This document shows, one piece after another, positions 40,840-50,582 of a DNA stretch of 64,000 bases (positions are counted from its first letter, which is position 1; every line of letters starts with the position of its first letter). The stretch is taken from assembly GCA_946480925.1 (NCBI GenBank), contig CAMLLU010000003.1:99889-163888 (forward strand), in the 5' to 3' direction. The DNA is from an uncultured Rivibacter sp. (GTDB taxonomy: Bacteria; Pseudomonadota; Gammaproteobacteria; Burkholderiales; Burkholderiaceae). Both the position numbers and the translations under genes were made by a program. Below the pieces are notes generated by a model. It was given only the letters and a program-made list of their open reading frames with translations. It was not told the origin of the DNA and did no database searches.

Positions 40840-41604
40840 ATGTTGCGTGTGCTGATCGTTGACGACGAAGACTTGGCACGTTCGCGCCTGAAACAACTGG
40901 TGGGCGACTGCCTGGACCCCCAGGCCCAGGTGGTGGCCGAGGCGGCCAACGCGTCGCAGGCACTGGCTTGGCTGGCGATGCACAGCGCCGACGTGCTGTT
41001 GCTGGACGTGCAGATGCCGGGCCTGGCCGGCACAGAACTCGCTGCGCGCCTGAAGCAGCAGGCCAACCCGCCGGCCGTGGTGTTCGTCACCGCGCATGCC
41101 GAGCATGCGCTCAAGGCTTTTGAACTCGACGTGGTGGACTACCTGACCAAGCCGGTGCGGCGCGAGCGCCTGCAGGCGGCGCTTGCGCGCGTGGCACAGC
41201 GCCGCGTCAAGGCCGCGCCAGCCGCGGTGCCGGCAGCCGATGCGCCGATGCTGGTGGTGAGCGATCGCGGGCGCATCGTGCGTGTGCCGGTGCATGAGGT
41301 CCTGTATCTCAAGGCCGAGCTGAAGTACGTGACGCTGCGCACCGCCGTGCACACCTACGTGCTCGACGACGCGCTCACCGACCTCGAGCAGCGGCTGGGC
41401 CCCGGGTTCCTGCGCGTGCACCGCAATGCGCTGGTGGCGCGCCGCGCCGTGCGCGCACTCGAGCGCCGAACGCTCGATGCCTCGGGTGAGGACGAAGCCA
41501 GCGAAGGCTGGGCCGTACGCGTGAGCCCCACCGATGAATGGCTGGCCGTGTCGCGCCGGCAGGTGGCCGCGGTGCGCGAGGCCCTGGCCAGCGAAGGACT
41601 CTGA
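40840..41604 (+). CDS. LytTR response regulator, AlgR-like
   Basis: 254 aa. Receiver domain (LIVDDEDLARSRLKQL, phospho-Asp in VLLLDVQMPGLAG, Lys in DYLTKPVRRERL) and a C-terminal LytTR DNA-binding domain (VPVHEVLYLKAELKYVTLRT, LRVHRNALVARRAVRALERR). The ATG has GGAGAAG upstream; a GTG at 40813 overlapping the kinase stop is possible. Target genes unknown. Confidence 0.92.
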   Translation: MLRVLIVDDEDLARSRLKQLVGDCLDPQAQVVAEAANASQALAWLAMHSADVLLLDVQMPGLAGTELAARLKQQANPPAVVFVTAHAEHALKAFELDVVDYLTKPVRRERLQAALARVAQRRVKAAPAAVPAADAPMLVVSDRGRIVRVPVHEVLYLKAELKYVTLRTAVHTYVLDDALTDLEQRLGPGFLRVHRNALVARRAVRALERRTLDASGEDEASEGWAVRVSPTDEWLAVSRRQVAAVREALASEGL

Positions 41605-41623
41605 GAATGGTGGCTAGTGACCT

Positions 41624-41673
41624 GTGACTGGTGACCGGTATTCGTGGGTCAACAGGCACCGGTCACTGGTCAC
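41624..41673. terminator. Bidirectional terminator hairpin
   Basis: GTGACTGGTGACCGGT (41624-41639) pairs over 16 bases with ACCGGTCACTGGTCAC (41658-41673), two pairs being G-U in RNA. It lies between the convergent response regulator and universal stress protein genes; T-runs are short. Confidence 0.65.
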
Positions 41674-41682
41674 TGCTTGACG

Positions 41683-42117
41683 TTACCTGACGACCAGGAT
41701 CGGAATGGTCGTGTGCGTCAGTACCTTCTGCGTTTCGCTGCCCAGCAGCAACGCACTCATGCCGCGGCGGCCGTGCGAAGCCATCACGACGAGGTCGCAG
41801 CCCTGCGCCTTGGCGTGTTCGATGATGGCTTCCCAGGGGTGCAAGGCTTCCACCGTGTGCGCCTCGCAGGCGATGCCGGCCGCCGCACAGGCGCTTTTCA
41901 CTGCATCGACGTGGCGCGCGGCGATCTGCTGCTGTGTGTCGTAGAACTCCTGTGGCGGCACAGGCTGCATCTCCGAGATCGCGCTGTACGGGAAGGGCTC
42001 CTTCACGGCCAGCGTGCTGACCTTTGCGTTCAACGCCTGGGCCAACGAGACGGCAGTCGAGACGGCTTTCGCGGTGATCTCCGAGCCGTCGGTGGGAACG
42101 AGGATGTGTCGGTACAT
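41683..42117 (-). CDS. Universal stress protein, UspA family
   Basis: 144 aa, one Usp domain. MYRHILVPTDGSEITAKAV at the start and the ATP-binding signature GCDLVVMASHGRRGMSALLLGSETQKVLTH near the end (G-2x-G-9x-G-S/T). Binds ATP and acts in stress survival. GGAGGTGAG precedes the ATG. An FNR-like half-palindrome lies upstream (42190-42203), as is common for usp genes in facultative betaproteobacteria. Confidence 0.92.
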   Translation of the reverse strand: MYRHILVPTDGSEITAKAVSTAVSLAQALNAKVSTLAVKEPFPYSAISEMQPVPPQEFYDTQQQIAARHVDAVKSACAAAGIACEAHTVEALHPWEAIIEHAKAQGCDLVVMASHGRRGMSALLLGSETQKVLTHTTIPILVVR

Positions 42118-42189
42118 GCTCACCTCCATCAGCAGACACGCGGGAGTGCGGTCTTTCGATGATGCTCCGGGAGCCGCTGTTTGTGCAGC

Positions 42190-42203
42190 TTGATCTTTGT
42201 CAG
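42190..42203. promoter_or_regulatory. Possible FNR/Anr site upstream of usp
   Basis: TTGAT-CTTT-GTCAG: the first half-site is perfect and the second matches 3 of 5 bases of ATCAA. It is 73 bases upstream of the usp start. Confidence 0.35.
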
Positions 42204-42233
42204 CGATTGCACCGATGAGGCGTCGGCCGAGGA

Positions 42234-43094
42234 CTACCCCTTGGCCACCGGCCGAGCGGGGTCGGCGCACCACTCGCTCCAAGACCCAGGGTAGAGCGCC
42301 GCGCCGCCCAGACCGGCGGCCTCCATCGCCAGCAGGTTGTGGCAAGCGGTGACGCCCGAGCCACATTGGTGCACCGCCTCGGCGGCCGGCCGGCCAGCCA
42401 GCAGAGCGGCGAACTCATCCCGCAGCTGTGCGGCCGGCTTGAAGCGTCCGTTGCTCCCAAGGTTGAGCGTGAACGGCCGGTTCAGTGCACCGGGGATGTG
42501 GCCGGCCACCGGGTCGAGCGGCTCCACATCGCCACGAAAGCGTTCGGGGGCTCGCGCGTCGATGAGTCGCACCTTGCCCAACTGCGCCTGCAGGCCGTCG
42601 GCATCGATGGTGGCCACCAGTGGGTCGCCCAGCGGATACGGCGGCGCGCTGCGGGGAATGACCGTGGCTGTTTCCAGCGGCAGGCGGGCTTCGGTCCACG
42701 CGTTGACCGCACCGTCGAGTACAGACACCAGTGGATGCCCCAGCCAGCGCAGCATCCACCACGCGCGGGCGGCGAACATGCCGCCCTGGCGGTCGTAGAC
42801 GACCACCGGCGTGCCTGGCGTGATGCCGAGGCGGCCAGCAGTGGCTGCGAAGCCTTCGCGGCTGGGCAGGGGGTGGCGGCCGTTGCGGCCTGTTTTGGGG
42901 GCGCTCAGGTCGCGGTCGAGGTGTACGTACAGCGCGCCGGGTAAATGGCCCTGGGCATAGGCGCGTTCACCGGCCGCAGGGTCGGCAAGGTCGAAGCTGG
43001 CGTCCAGTAACACCAGTGGTATACCTGCCTCGGTCAGGCGGTGCAGCGTGGCTGCATCGATCAACGGGGTCGGAAATTTGGGTTCGCTCGTCAT
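42234..43094 (-). CDS. sseA: 3-mercaptopyruvate/thiosulfate sulfurtransferase
   Basis: 286 aa, two rhodanese domains. Domain 1 (LLDASFDLADPAAGERAYAQG) lacks an active Cys; domain 2 has the catalytic loop CGSGVTA, the CG[S/T]G form typical of mercaptopyruvate sulfurtransferases, preceded by HIPGALNRPF. Start overlaps the EamA gene stop as ATGA, so it is co-translated. Confidence 0.9.
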   Translation of the reverse strand: MTSEPKFPTPLIDAATLHRLTEAGIPLVLLDASFDLADPAAGERAYAQGHLPGALYVHLDRDLSAPKTGRNGRHPLPSREGFAATAGRLGITPGTPVVVYDRQGGMFAARAWWMLRWLGHPLVSVLDGAVNAWTEARLPLETATVIPRSAPPYPLGDPLVATIDADGLQAQLGKVRLIDARAPERFRGDVEPLDPVAGHIPGALNRPFTLNLGSNGRFKPAAQLRDEFAALLAGRPAAEAVHQCGSGVTACHNLLAMEAAGLGGAALYPGSWSEWCADPARPVAKG

Positions 43095-43984
43095 GATTCC
43101 AGCGTCGAGTTGGGGGCGTCCTTGGGCGCAACGGCCATGCGCAATCGCACGGCACCAATGCCGGCTGCTACCACCAGCACCATGCCGGCCAGCGCCATCC
43201 ACGTCAGCGGGTCGTCGAACAGCAGCACGCCATACAGGCACGAGAACGCGATGCCGAGGTATTGCATGCTCGCGTTGACCAGCGTCTTGCCGATGGCGTA
43301 GGCGCGTGTCATGAGCAACTGCGCCACGGTGGCCGACAGGCCCACCGCCAGCAGCAGCGCCACGCCATACGGGGTGTGGCCATGCAGCCCCCCCGTGGCC
43401 AGTGTGACCAGCGCACCGGCTACCACCCCGCCCGCCGAGAAGTAGAAGACCACGCGGTACTCGGGTTCGCCGACGCGGCCCAGCGCCGTGATCTGCAGAT
43501 AGGCCATCGCCGACAGCATGCCCGAGAGCAGCCCCATCAGCCCGTGCCACAGCTGGTCGCGTTCGATGGTGGGCCTCAGGATCAGCGCCACGCCCACGAA
43601 GCCGACCAGCACCGTGCCGATCAGCCGTGCATCCACGCGGGTGCCGCCCAGCATGATGGCTCCGCCGATGAGGAACAGCGCCATCCACACCGATGACATG
43701 TAGTTCAGCGTCATCGCGGTGGCCAGCGGCAGGTTGCCGATGGCGTAGAACCACAGGCACAGCGCGCTGACGCCGGTGAGGCTGCGCCAGAAATGCATGG
43801 CCGGCACGCTGGTCGCAAGGCTGCCACCCCGAGCGCGCGTCAATGCGGCAATCATCGCGGCGCCGACCAACCCGCGGTACATCACGATCTCGCCGGAGCC
43901 ATAGAGCGCAGAGGCCAGTTTGACGCACACGCCCATGGTGGCGAACAGGAACGTGGCGAGGAGCATCAGCAGCGGAGCGGACAT
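43091..43984 (-). CDS. EamA/DMT-family permease
   Basis: 297 aa with ten hydrophobic helices in two EamA repeats (first LLATFLFATMGVCVKLAS to ALILRPTI; second LLSGMLSAMAYLQITALGRVGEPE onward). Exporter or importer of metabolites; substrate not predictable. Translationally coupled to sseA. Confidence 0.88.
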   Translation of the reverse strand: MSAPLLMLLATFLFATMGVCVKLASALYGSGEIVMYRGLVGAAMIAALTRARGGSLATSVPAMHFWRSLTGVSALCLWFYAIGNLPLATAMTLNYMSSVWMALFLIGGAIMLGGTRVDARLIGTVLVGFVGVALILRPTIERDQLWHGLMGLLSGMLSAMAYLQITALGRVGEPEYRVVFYFSAGGVVAGALVTLATGGLHGHTPYGVALLLAVGLSATVAQLLMTRAYAIGKTLVNASMQYLGIAFSCLYGVLLFDDPLTWMALAGMVLVVAAGIGAVRLRMAVAPKDAPNSTLES

Positions 43985-44050
43985 GCGGGCGATGGTAGCG
44001 GGCCTTGCGCTTGCCACGGCTGTTCCCATGCGAACGGCGAGTGCCAGCAG

Positions 44051-44085
44051 AAAAAGCTGAGGTCGCCCGCGGGCGGCCTCAGCTT
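44051..44085 (-). terminator. Rho-independent terminator (minus strand)
   Basis: On the minus strand AAGCTGAGG and CCTCAGCTT form the outer stem with further GC pairing inside, followed by five T residues. It lies 13 bases past the Rieske gene stop. Confidence 0.9.
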
Positions 44086-44097
44086 CCAAACTGGCCG

Positions 44098-45222
44098 TCA
44101 GCCGGGCAGCTTCATCGCGCGGCGATACCACTCGTGGAAGTGCTGCATGCCGTCTTCCATCGGGCTTTGGTATGGGCCGACCTCGTTGTCGCCGCGCTCC
44201 ATCAGCGCGCGCCGTCCGGCGTCCATGCGCAGCGCGATTTCGTCGTCCTCGACGCAGGTCTCCATGTAGGCAGCCTGTTGCGCTTCGACGAATTCGCGCT
44301 CGAACGCGTGGATCTCCTCGGGGTAGAAGAACTCCACCACGTTGAGCGTCTTTTGCGGCCCGCGCGGATACAGCGTGGACACCACCAGCACGTGCGGATA
44401 CCACTCGACCATCACGGTCGGGTAGTAGGTCAGCCAGATCGCGCCTTGCTCCGGGGCTGCGCCACCGCGGAAGTTGAGCAGCGCGTCGTGCCACTTCTTG
44501 TAGACGTCGGAACCCGGCCGCCCCAGCGCCTGGCCGCCCGCGTTGGCCACGCCTACGGTCTGCACCGAGTACTCGCGGCCCATTTCCCAGCGCAGGTCTT
44601 CGCAGGTCACGAAGTTGCCGAGGCCAGGGTGAAACGGGCCGACGTGGTAGTCCTCGAGATAGACCTCGATGAAGGTCTTCCAGTTGTAGTCGCACTCGTG
44701 CAGATGTGCGCGGTCGAACACGTAGCCGCTGAAATCGAGCTGCGCGAGCGGTCCCAAGCCGGCCAGGTCGGCGGTGATGTCACGGCCGTTGTCTTCGAAC
44801 AGCAAGCCGTTCCAGCTGCGCAGCTTGTAGTTGTTCAGGTGCAGGCAGGGGTCGTCTGCGAAGTGCGGCGCGCCGACGAGCTGGCCTTCGAGGTCGTAGG
44901 TCCAGCGGTGCAGCGGGCAGACGATGTTGGCTTTCGTGTTGCCGCGGCCCTTGAGCATGATGGCTTGGCGGTGCCGGCACACGTTGGAGATCAGCTGGAC
45001 GCCAGACGGCGTGCGTACCAGCGAGCGGCCCTGGTTTTCCTGTGGCAGCGTGTGGTAGTCGCCGACCTCGGGCACCGACAGTTCGTGCCCCAGGTAGCGA
45101 GGACCGCCATGGAAGATGAGTTCGAGCTCCCGCCGGTAAAGATCGTCATCGAAATAGCTCGAAACGGGCAGCTGTGTGCGGCTGCGTTCGAGGGCTTCCA
45201 GCGTGATGCTCAGGTCGGACAT
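44098..45222 (-). CDS. Rieske non-heme iron oxygenase, alpha subunit
   Basis: 374 aa. Rieske [2Fe-2S] site CRHR and CPLH (18 residues between) near residues 85-115, then a catalytic domain with the mononuclear iron ligands in EDYHVGPFHPG and a later Asp. Related to the choline/carnitine monooxygenase and ring-hydroxylating group. No reductase gene is adjacent, so it must use a partner coded elsewhere. It lies divergent from the xseB operon, an arrangement often seen in this order. Substrate unknown. Confidence 0.85.
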   Translation of the reverse strand: MSDLSITLEALERSRTQLPVSSYFDDDLYRRELELIFHGGPRYLGHELSVPEVGDYHTLPQENQGRSLVRTPSGVQLISNVCRHRQAIMLKGRGNTKANIVCPLHRWTYDLEGQLVGAPHFADDPCLHLNNYKLRSWNGLLFEDNGRDITADLAGLGPLAQLDFSGYVFDRAHLHECDYNWKTFIEVYLEDYHVGPFHPGLGNFVTCEDLRWEMGREYSVQTVGVANAGGQALGRPGSDVYKKWHDALLNFRGGAAPEQGAIWLTYYPTVMVEWYPHVLVVSTLYPRGPQKTLNVVEFFYPEEIHAFEREFVEAQQAAYMETCVEDDEIALRMDAGRRALMERGDNEVGPYQSPMEDGMQHFHEWYRRAMKLPG

Positions 45223-45462
45223 GATCCCCAGGATCTCCAAAAACCGATGTCAAACCCCCACCCGGCCGAGCCTGCGTTCTGGGCACGGTAATTGGGTGAG
45301 ACGGGACGCCAAAGGCGAACCGGCGATTGTACCCGCCGGGGACTCCACGACCCGTGAGGCCTTCCCGCGTGGAGTGGGTTGGAGTGTTATCCCCAAAAGG
45401 GGGGCGTTCGTCACTAGGTCGGGGTGCAGTGGCTGACTACAATCGTGTTTTCACAAAACGAA

Positions 45463-45702
45463 ATGTCGAACAGCTCTCTTTCCGCCTTTGCGGCCGAACC
45501 GGCGACCTACGAGGATGCCCTGGCCGAACTGGAGCGCCTGGTTGCGGCAATGGAGGCAGGTCAATTGCCGCTGGACCAATTGCTGCAAAGCTACAAGCGC
45601 GGTGCCGAGCTGCTGACCTTTTGCCGCGGGCGGCTTGAGGCGGTCGAGCAGCAGGTCAAGGTATTGGAAGACGGCCAGCTCAAGCCCTGGACCGAGGTCT
45701 AG
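45463..45702 (+). CDS. xseB: Exodeoxyribonuclease VII small subunit
   Basis: 79 aa. [30 protein letters not shown] is the family signature, all-helical. Partners XseA to degrade single-stranded DNA. TACAAT at 45438-45443 may be a -10. Followed after 19 bases by ispA. Confidence 0.93.
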   Translation: MSNSSLSAFAAEPATYEDALAELERLVAAMEAGQLPLDQLLQSYKRGAELLTFCRGRLEAVEQQVKVLEDGQLKPWTEV

Positions 45703-45721
45703 GCACAAACATACCTTGCCG

Positions 45722-46612
45722 ATGAAACGTGATGCTTTCGAATCCTGGGCCCGTAGCGAGCTCGACGCTGTAGAGACCGCACTCGACAGTTTTGTTCCTG
45801 CACATACGCCGGCCGGGTTGGGCGAGGTCATGCGTTATGGCGTGCTCGATGGCGGCAAGCGGCTGCGTCCCTTGCTGGTGCTGGCGGCGGCCCGGGCGGT
45901 CGACGGGCCGCGGGAGGCTGCCATGCGCGCAGCCTGCGCGGTCGAGCTGATCCATGCCTATTCACTCGTGCACGACGACATGCCGTGCATGGACAACGAC
46001 GTGCTGCGCCGTGGCAAGCCCACGGTACATGTGCAGTACGGCGAAGCGCGCGCCATGCTGGCCGGCGACGCCATGCAGGCGCTGGCTTTCGAGGTGTTGA
46101 CGTCGGAAGGCGGCCTCGTGCCTCCAGTGCTGCAAGCCCGGCTGTGTGGCCTGCTGGCGCGAGCCGCCGGTCATGCAGGCATGGCTGGCGGCCAGGCCAT
46201 CGACCTGGCCAGCGTGGGCCAACCGCTTTCGGAACAGGCACTGCGCGACATGCATCGCCGCAAGACCGGCGCCTTGCTGCAGGCCAGTGTGCTGATGGGC
46301 GCAGCCTGTGGCCATACGACGCAGGCGGCCTGGGAGGCGCTGTCGGACTATGGCGCCGTGCTGGGCCTTGCCTTCCAGGTGGTGGACGACATCCTCGACG
46401 TGACGCAGGCTTCCGAAACCCTCGGCAAGACGGCCGGCAAGGACGCTGACAACAACAAGCCCACCTACGTGTCGCTCATGGGGCTGGAGGGCGCCACCCG
46501 CTATGCCGGGGAGCTTCGCGAACAGGCCCAGGCGGCGCTGGTGCGCAGCGAGCTGTCCGACGTGGTGTGGCTCAGCCTGCTGGCCGACAAGGTCGTCGAT
46601 CGCGAATCCTGA
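45722..46612 (+). CDS. ispA: Farnesyl diphosphate synthase
   Basis: 296 aa. Condenses IPP with DMAPP/GPP to FPP. First Asp-rich motif DDMPCMDND (residues ~85), second DDILD in [16 protein letters not shown] near the N-terminus, and KTGAL. Operon member between xseB and dxs (23-base gap). Confidence 0.95.
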   Translation: MKRDAFESWARSELDAVETALDSFVPAHTPAGLGEVMRYGVLDGGKRLRPLLVLAAARAVDGPREAAMRAACAVELIHAYSLVHDDMPCMDNDVLRRGKPTVHVQYGEARAMLAGDAMQALAFEVLTSEGGLVPPVLQARLCGLLARAAGHAGMAGGQAIDLASVGQPLSEQALRDMHRRKTGALLQASVLMGAACGHTTQAAWEALSDYGAVLGLAFQVVDDILDVTQASETLGKTAGKDADNNKPTYVSLMGLEGATRYAGELREQAQAALVRSELSDVVWLSLLADKVVDRES

Positions 46613-46635
46613 ACGCGCACCAAAGCGCGCAAGCC

Positions 46636-48540
46636 ATGATGACGAATCACCCCTTGCTCTCCACGATCGACAGCCCGGCCGACCTGAAACGCCTGGGCCG
46701 CGCCGAACTCAAGCAACTGGCCGCGGAGCTGCGCGACTACGTCCTGCAAAGCGTTTCAAAGACTGGCGGGCACCTTTCGTCCAACCTCGGCACGGTGGAG
46801 CTTACGATCGCGCTGCACTACGTGTTCGACACGCCGCGCGACCGGCTCGTGTGGGACGTGGGCCACCAGACCTACCCGCACAAGGTGCTTACCGGTCGGC
46901 GCGACCGCATGAGCACGCTGCGGCAACTTGGCGGCGTCAGCGGCTTTCCGCGCCGCGACGAAAGCGAATACGACACCTTCGGCACCGCGCATTCGTCCAC
47001 ATCGATCTCCGCAGCGCTGGGCATGGCGATCGCGGCCCAGCTCAAGGGCGAAAACCGTCGCGCGGTGGCCATCATCGGCGACGGTGCCATGACCGCGGGC
47101 ATGGCCTTCGAGGCGCTCAACAACGGCGGCATGCCGCATGCGGGCAAGGTGCCCAACATGCTGGTGGTGTTGAACGACAACGACATGTCGATCTCGCCGC
47201 CGGTAGGCGCGCTCAACAAGTACCTTGCGCGGTTGATGAGCGGGCGTTTCTATGCCGCCGCGCGCGAAGGTGCCAAGGCGGTGCTCAAGAACGCGCCGCC
47301 GCTGTTCGAGCTGGCACGCCGCTTCGAGGAGCATGCGAAGGGCATGGTGGTGCCCGGCACGATCTTCGAGGAATTCGGCTTCCACTACGTAGGCCCGATC
47401 GACGGCCACGACCTGGATGCGCTGATTCCCACGCTCGAGAACCTGCGCGACAAGCCCGGCGCGCAGTTCCTGCATGTGGTCACGAAGAAGGGCTACGGCT
47501 ACAAGCTGGCCGAGGCCGACCCGATCAACTACCACGGGCCGGGCAAGTTCGACCCGGCGGTGGGCCTGCAGAAACCGGCCACGCCGCCCAAGCCCACGTT
47601 CACGCAGATCTTCGGCCAGTGGCTGTGCGACATGGCCGCGGCGGACCAGCGGCTGGTGGCCATCACGCCGGCCATGCGCGAAGGCTCGGGCTTGGTGGAA
47701 TTCGAAAAGCGTTTCCCCGAGCGCTACCACGACGTGGGCATTGCCGAGCAGCACGCCGTCACCTTCGCGGCAGGTCTGGCTTGCGAGGGGCTGAAGCCGG
47801 TGGTGGCGATCTATTCCACCTTCTTGCAGCGTGCCTACGACCAGTTGATCCACGACGTGGCGATCCAGAAGCTGCCGGTGGTGTTTGCGCTCGACCGCGC
47901 CGGCATCGTGGGTGCCGATGGCGCCACGCACACGGGTGCCTACGACATCGCCTACCTGCGCTGCATTCCGCACACCAGCATCATCGCGCCGGCCGACGAA
48001 AACGAATGCCGCCAGGCACTGACCACCGCGTTCCGCCAAGACCACCTGGTGGCGGTGCGCTACCCGCGCGGCAGCGGTGCCGGCGTGGCCATGCAGGCCG
48101 GGCTCACCGAACTGCCCTGGGGCCGTGGCGAAGTGCGCCGCTCCGGCAAGCGGGTGGCGATCCTGGCCTTCGGCACGGTGCTGTATGCGGCGCTGGAGGC
48201 GGCGGAACGGCTCGATGCGACCGTGGTCAACATGCGCTTCGTGAAGCCGCTGGACGTGGAGCTGGTGAAAGAACTGGCCCGCAGCCACGAAGCCATCGTG
48301 ACGGTTGAAGAGGGCTGCGTGATGGGCGGGGCGGGCAGTGCGGTGGCCGAGGCGCTGCATGCCGCCGGGCTCACGAACCCGGTGCTGATGCTGGGCCTGC
48401 CCGATGAATTCGTGGAACACGGTGACCCGGCCAAGATCCTGGCGTTGTGCGGGCTGGATGCTGCCGGCATTGAGCAGTCCGTGCTGAAGCGCTTCGGTGG
48501 CAAGCTCGAGCTGGTGCGCACGGCCGCAGTCAACGGATAA
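46636..48540 (+). CDS. dxs: 1-deoxy-D-xylulose-5-phosphate synthase
   Basis: 634 aa ThDP enzyme, first step of the MEP isoprenoid pathway, feeding the adjacent ispA. Motifs: [20 protein letters not shown], ThDP-binding [16 protein letters not shown] with [31 protein letters not shown], and [21 protein letters not shown] at 46636 with a second Met next to it. Confidence 0.97.
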   Translation: MMTNHPLLSTIDSPADLKRLGRAELKQLAAELRDYVLQSVSKTGGHLSSNLGTVELTIALHYVFDTPRDRLVWDVGHQTYPHKVLTGRRDRMSTLRQLGGVSGFPRRDESEYDTFGTAHSSTSISAALGMAIAAQLKGENRRAVAIIGDGAMTAGMAFEALNNGGMPHAGKVPNMLVVLNDNDMSISPPVGALNKYLARLMSGRFYAAAREGAKAVLKNAPPLFELARRFEEHAKGMVVPGTIFEEFGFHYVGPIDGHDLDALIPTLENLRDKPGAQFLHVVTKKGYGYKLAEADPINYHGPGKFDPAVGLQKPATPPKPTFTQIFGQWLCDMAAADQRLVAITPAMREGSGLVEFEKRFPERYHDVGIAEQHAVTFAAGLACEGLKPVVAIYSTFLQRAYDQLIHDVAIQKLPVVFALDRAGIVGADGATHTGAYDIAYLRCIPHTSIIAPADENECRQALTTAFRQDHLVAVRYPRGSGAGVAMQAGLTELPWGRGEVRRSGKRVAILAFGTVLYAALEAAERLDATVVNMRFVKPLDVELVKELARSHEAIVTVEEGCVMGGAGSAVAEALHAAGLTNPVLMLGLPDEFVEHGDPAKILALCGLDAAGIEQSVLKRFGGKLELVRTAAVNG

Positions 48541-48668
48541 CAGCGCTATCTGCCGGGCGATCCGATAGTCCCCGAACTAGTTGGGGGCAGGCGATCGGTG
48601 CGATCCTCGGTGCCTGGCGGAGCGATGCGGCATGGGTTTCGGCCCGACAGCGCCGCAGAACATTGCGT

Positions 48669-49472
48669 ATGAACGACCTGACCCATCCCCTGACGCCGGC
48701 ATTGCAGATTCCGGACACCCAGAGCGAGCGCGACGAGCGACACCTCGCCATCCAGCGTGTGGGTGTTCGCGACCTGCGCTATCCGTTGCAGTTGCTCGTC
48801 GGTGGGAGCGTGTCTCCCACCGTGGCCACCTGGTCGCTCGACGTGGCGCTGCCGGCCGAGCAGAAGGGTACGCACATGTCGCGCTTCGTGGCCTGGCTCG
48901 ACGGCTTGAACAAGCCGCTGGACGCCGCGGCACTGCGCGAGGAACTGGCTGCAATGCTGGAGCGGCTGCATGCCAGCGAAGGCCGCATCGAAGCTCGGTT
49001 TCCGTTTTTCATCCGCAAGCTGGCGCCGGTGTCCGGCGTGGCCAGCCTGATGGACTACCAGGGCGCCTGGATCGCCGAGTGTCGCGCAGGTGCGACCCGC
49101 ATCTGGGCAGAGGTGGTGGTGCCGGTGAAAAGCCTGTGCCCGTGCTCGAAGGAGATCTCGGACTACGGCGCCCACAACCAGCGCTCGAACGTGACGATCC
49201 GCGCAGAGCTGCTGCAAGCCATCGGCTGGGACGAGCTGGTGCGTTTTGCTGAGGAGAGCGCCTCCAGCGAGATATGGGGCCTGCTCAAGCGGCCTGACGA
49301 GAAGTGGATCACCGAGCGGGCCTACGAGAACCCGAAGTTCGTCGAAGACCTGGTGCGGGACGTGGCGCTGCGGCTGAATGCGGACCCGCGGGTCGGGCGC
49401 TACCGCGCCACAGTCGAGAACTTCGAGTCCATACACAACCACTCGGCATTCGCGGTCATCGAACGCGAGTGA
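48669..49472 (+). CDS. folE2: GTP cyclohydrolase FolE2
   Basis: 267 aa type IB GTP cyclohydrolase, making 7,8-dihydroneopterin triphosphate for folate or queuosine. Conserved Cys in [24 protein letters not shown] and Glu/His in [11 protein letters not shown]. FolE2 can work with metals other than zinc; no Zur site is seen. Last gene of the xseB-ispA-dxs-folE2 group, 128 bases after dxs; the gap holds only short inverted repeats. Confidence 0.93.
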   Translation: MNDLTHPLTPALQIPDTQSERDERHLAIQRVGVRDLRYPLQLLVGGSVSPTVATWSLDVALPAEQKGTHMSRFVAWLDGLNKPLDAAALREELAAMLERLHASEGRIEARFPFFIRKLAPVSGVASLMDYQGAWIAECRAGATRIWAEVVVPVKSLCPCSKEISDYGAHNQRSNVTIRAELLQAIGWDELVRFAEESASSEIWGLLKRPDEKWITERAYENPKFVEDLVRDVALRLNADPRVGRYRATVENFESIHNHSAFAVIERE

Positions 49473-49491
49473 GGCAGGCGGAGTCTCGTCT

Positions 49492-50556
49492 CTAGCGCAG
49501 CACCACGCCCGCTGGGCCGCTGTTGATCTCACCAATCACCGCCGCCCGCTCGAATCCGTCGCGGCGGAACGCCGCCAGCACTTGATCCAAGACTTCAGGT
49601 GCGCATGACACCAGCAAGCCGCCGCTGGTCTGCGGGTCCGTCAGCAACGCGCGCTCCGTGTCGGCAAAGTCCTCGGGCAGCATGACCTCGGCTCCATAGC
49701 TTGCCCAGTTTCGGCCTGATGCACCGGTTACCAGGCCTTGCGCGGCCAGCTCACGCACACCTTCCAGCACTGGCACGGCCTTCCAGTCGAGCTGCACTGT
49801 GCAACCGGCACCGCGCGCCAATTCCAGCGCGTGCCCAGCCAGGCCGAAGCCCGTCACATCGGTCAACGCATGCACGCCCGGCAGCTCGGCCAGCGCGATG
49901 CCCGGCGTGTTGAGCCGCGTGGTCGTGTCGATCATCAGCCGGTAGCCTTCGGCACTCAGCTTCTCTTTCTTCAGCGCGGCCGACAGCACGCCCACGCCCA
50001 GCGGCTTGCCCAGCACCAGCCTGTCGCCCGGCTTTGCATCGGCATTGCGCTTCACGCGTGACGGGTGCACCAGGCCCAGTGCCACCAGGCCGTAGATCGG
50101 CTCGACCGAATCGATGCTGTGGCCGCCTGCAATGGGGATGCCGGCCGCGCGGCACACGCTTTCGCCGCCGGCCAGCACGCGGGCGATGGTCTCGTGCGGC
50201 AGCACGTTGATGGGCATGCCCACCAGCGCGAGCGCCATGATCGGCCGCCCGCCCATCGCATAGACGTCGGAGATCGCGTTCGTGGCGGCGATGCGCCCGA
50301 AGTCGAACGGGTCGTCGACGATGGGCATGAAGAAGTCGGTGGTCGCGATCAGCGCCTGCTCGTCGTTGAGCTGGTACACGGCCGCGTCGTCGGCGGTTTC
50401 GATGCCCACCAGCAGTTCACGCGGCATCGGCAGCCGGGCGGTGTCCTTCAGGATCTGCGACAGCACGCCGGGGGCGATCTTGCAGCCGCAGCCGCCGCCA
50501 TGCGACAGCGACGTGAGGCGAGGCACGGAAGAAGAGGGGGCTGTGGAGCTTGTCAT
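49492..50556 (-). CDS. selD: Selenide, water dikinase (selenophosphate synthase)
   Basis: 354 aa. Makes selenophosphate from selenide and ATP. Active site LSHGGGCGCKIAPG with Cys23/Cys25 and Lys26, so the Cys form rather than selenocysteine; ATTDFFMPIVDDPFDFGRIAA and GGHSIDSVEPIYGL are also conserved. Starts 2 bases from the first possible start of the divergent SenA/EgtB-like gene. selA, selB and mnmH are not in this window. The pairing with a SenA-like gene suggests selenoneine synthesis (senC role). Confidence 0.93.
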   Translation of the reverse strand: MTSSTAPSSSVPRLTSLSHGGGCGCKIAPGVLSQILKDTARLPMPRELLVGIETADDAAVYQLNDEQALIATTDFFMPIVDDPFDFGRIAATNAISDVYAMGGRPIMALALVGMPINVLPHETIARVLAGGESVCRAAGIPIAGGHSIDSVEPIYGLVALGLVHPSRVKRNADAKPGDRLVLGKPLGVGVLSAALKKEKLSAEGYRLMIDTTTRLNTPGIALAELPGVHALTDVTGFGLAGHALELARGAGCTVQLDWKAVPVLEGVRELAAQGLVTGASGRNWASYGAEVMLPEDFADTERALLTDPQTSGGLLVSCAPEVLDQVLAAFRRDGFERAAVIGEINSGPAGVVLR

Positions 50557-50582
50557 GAGTGTGTGATGCGCCCTGCGACGCG

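Noticed and set aside
48541..48668. Riboswitch or Zur site before folE2
   Set aside because: Only short inverted repeats (for example around an ACTAGT centre) are visible; no match to a known riboswitch core or Zur box by eye.
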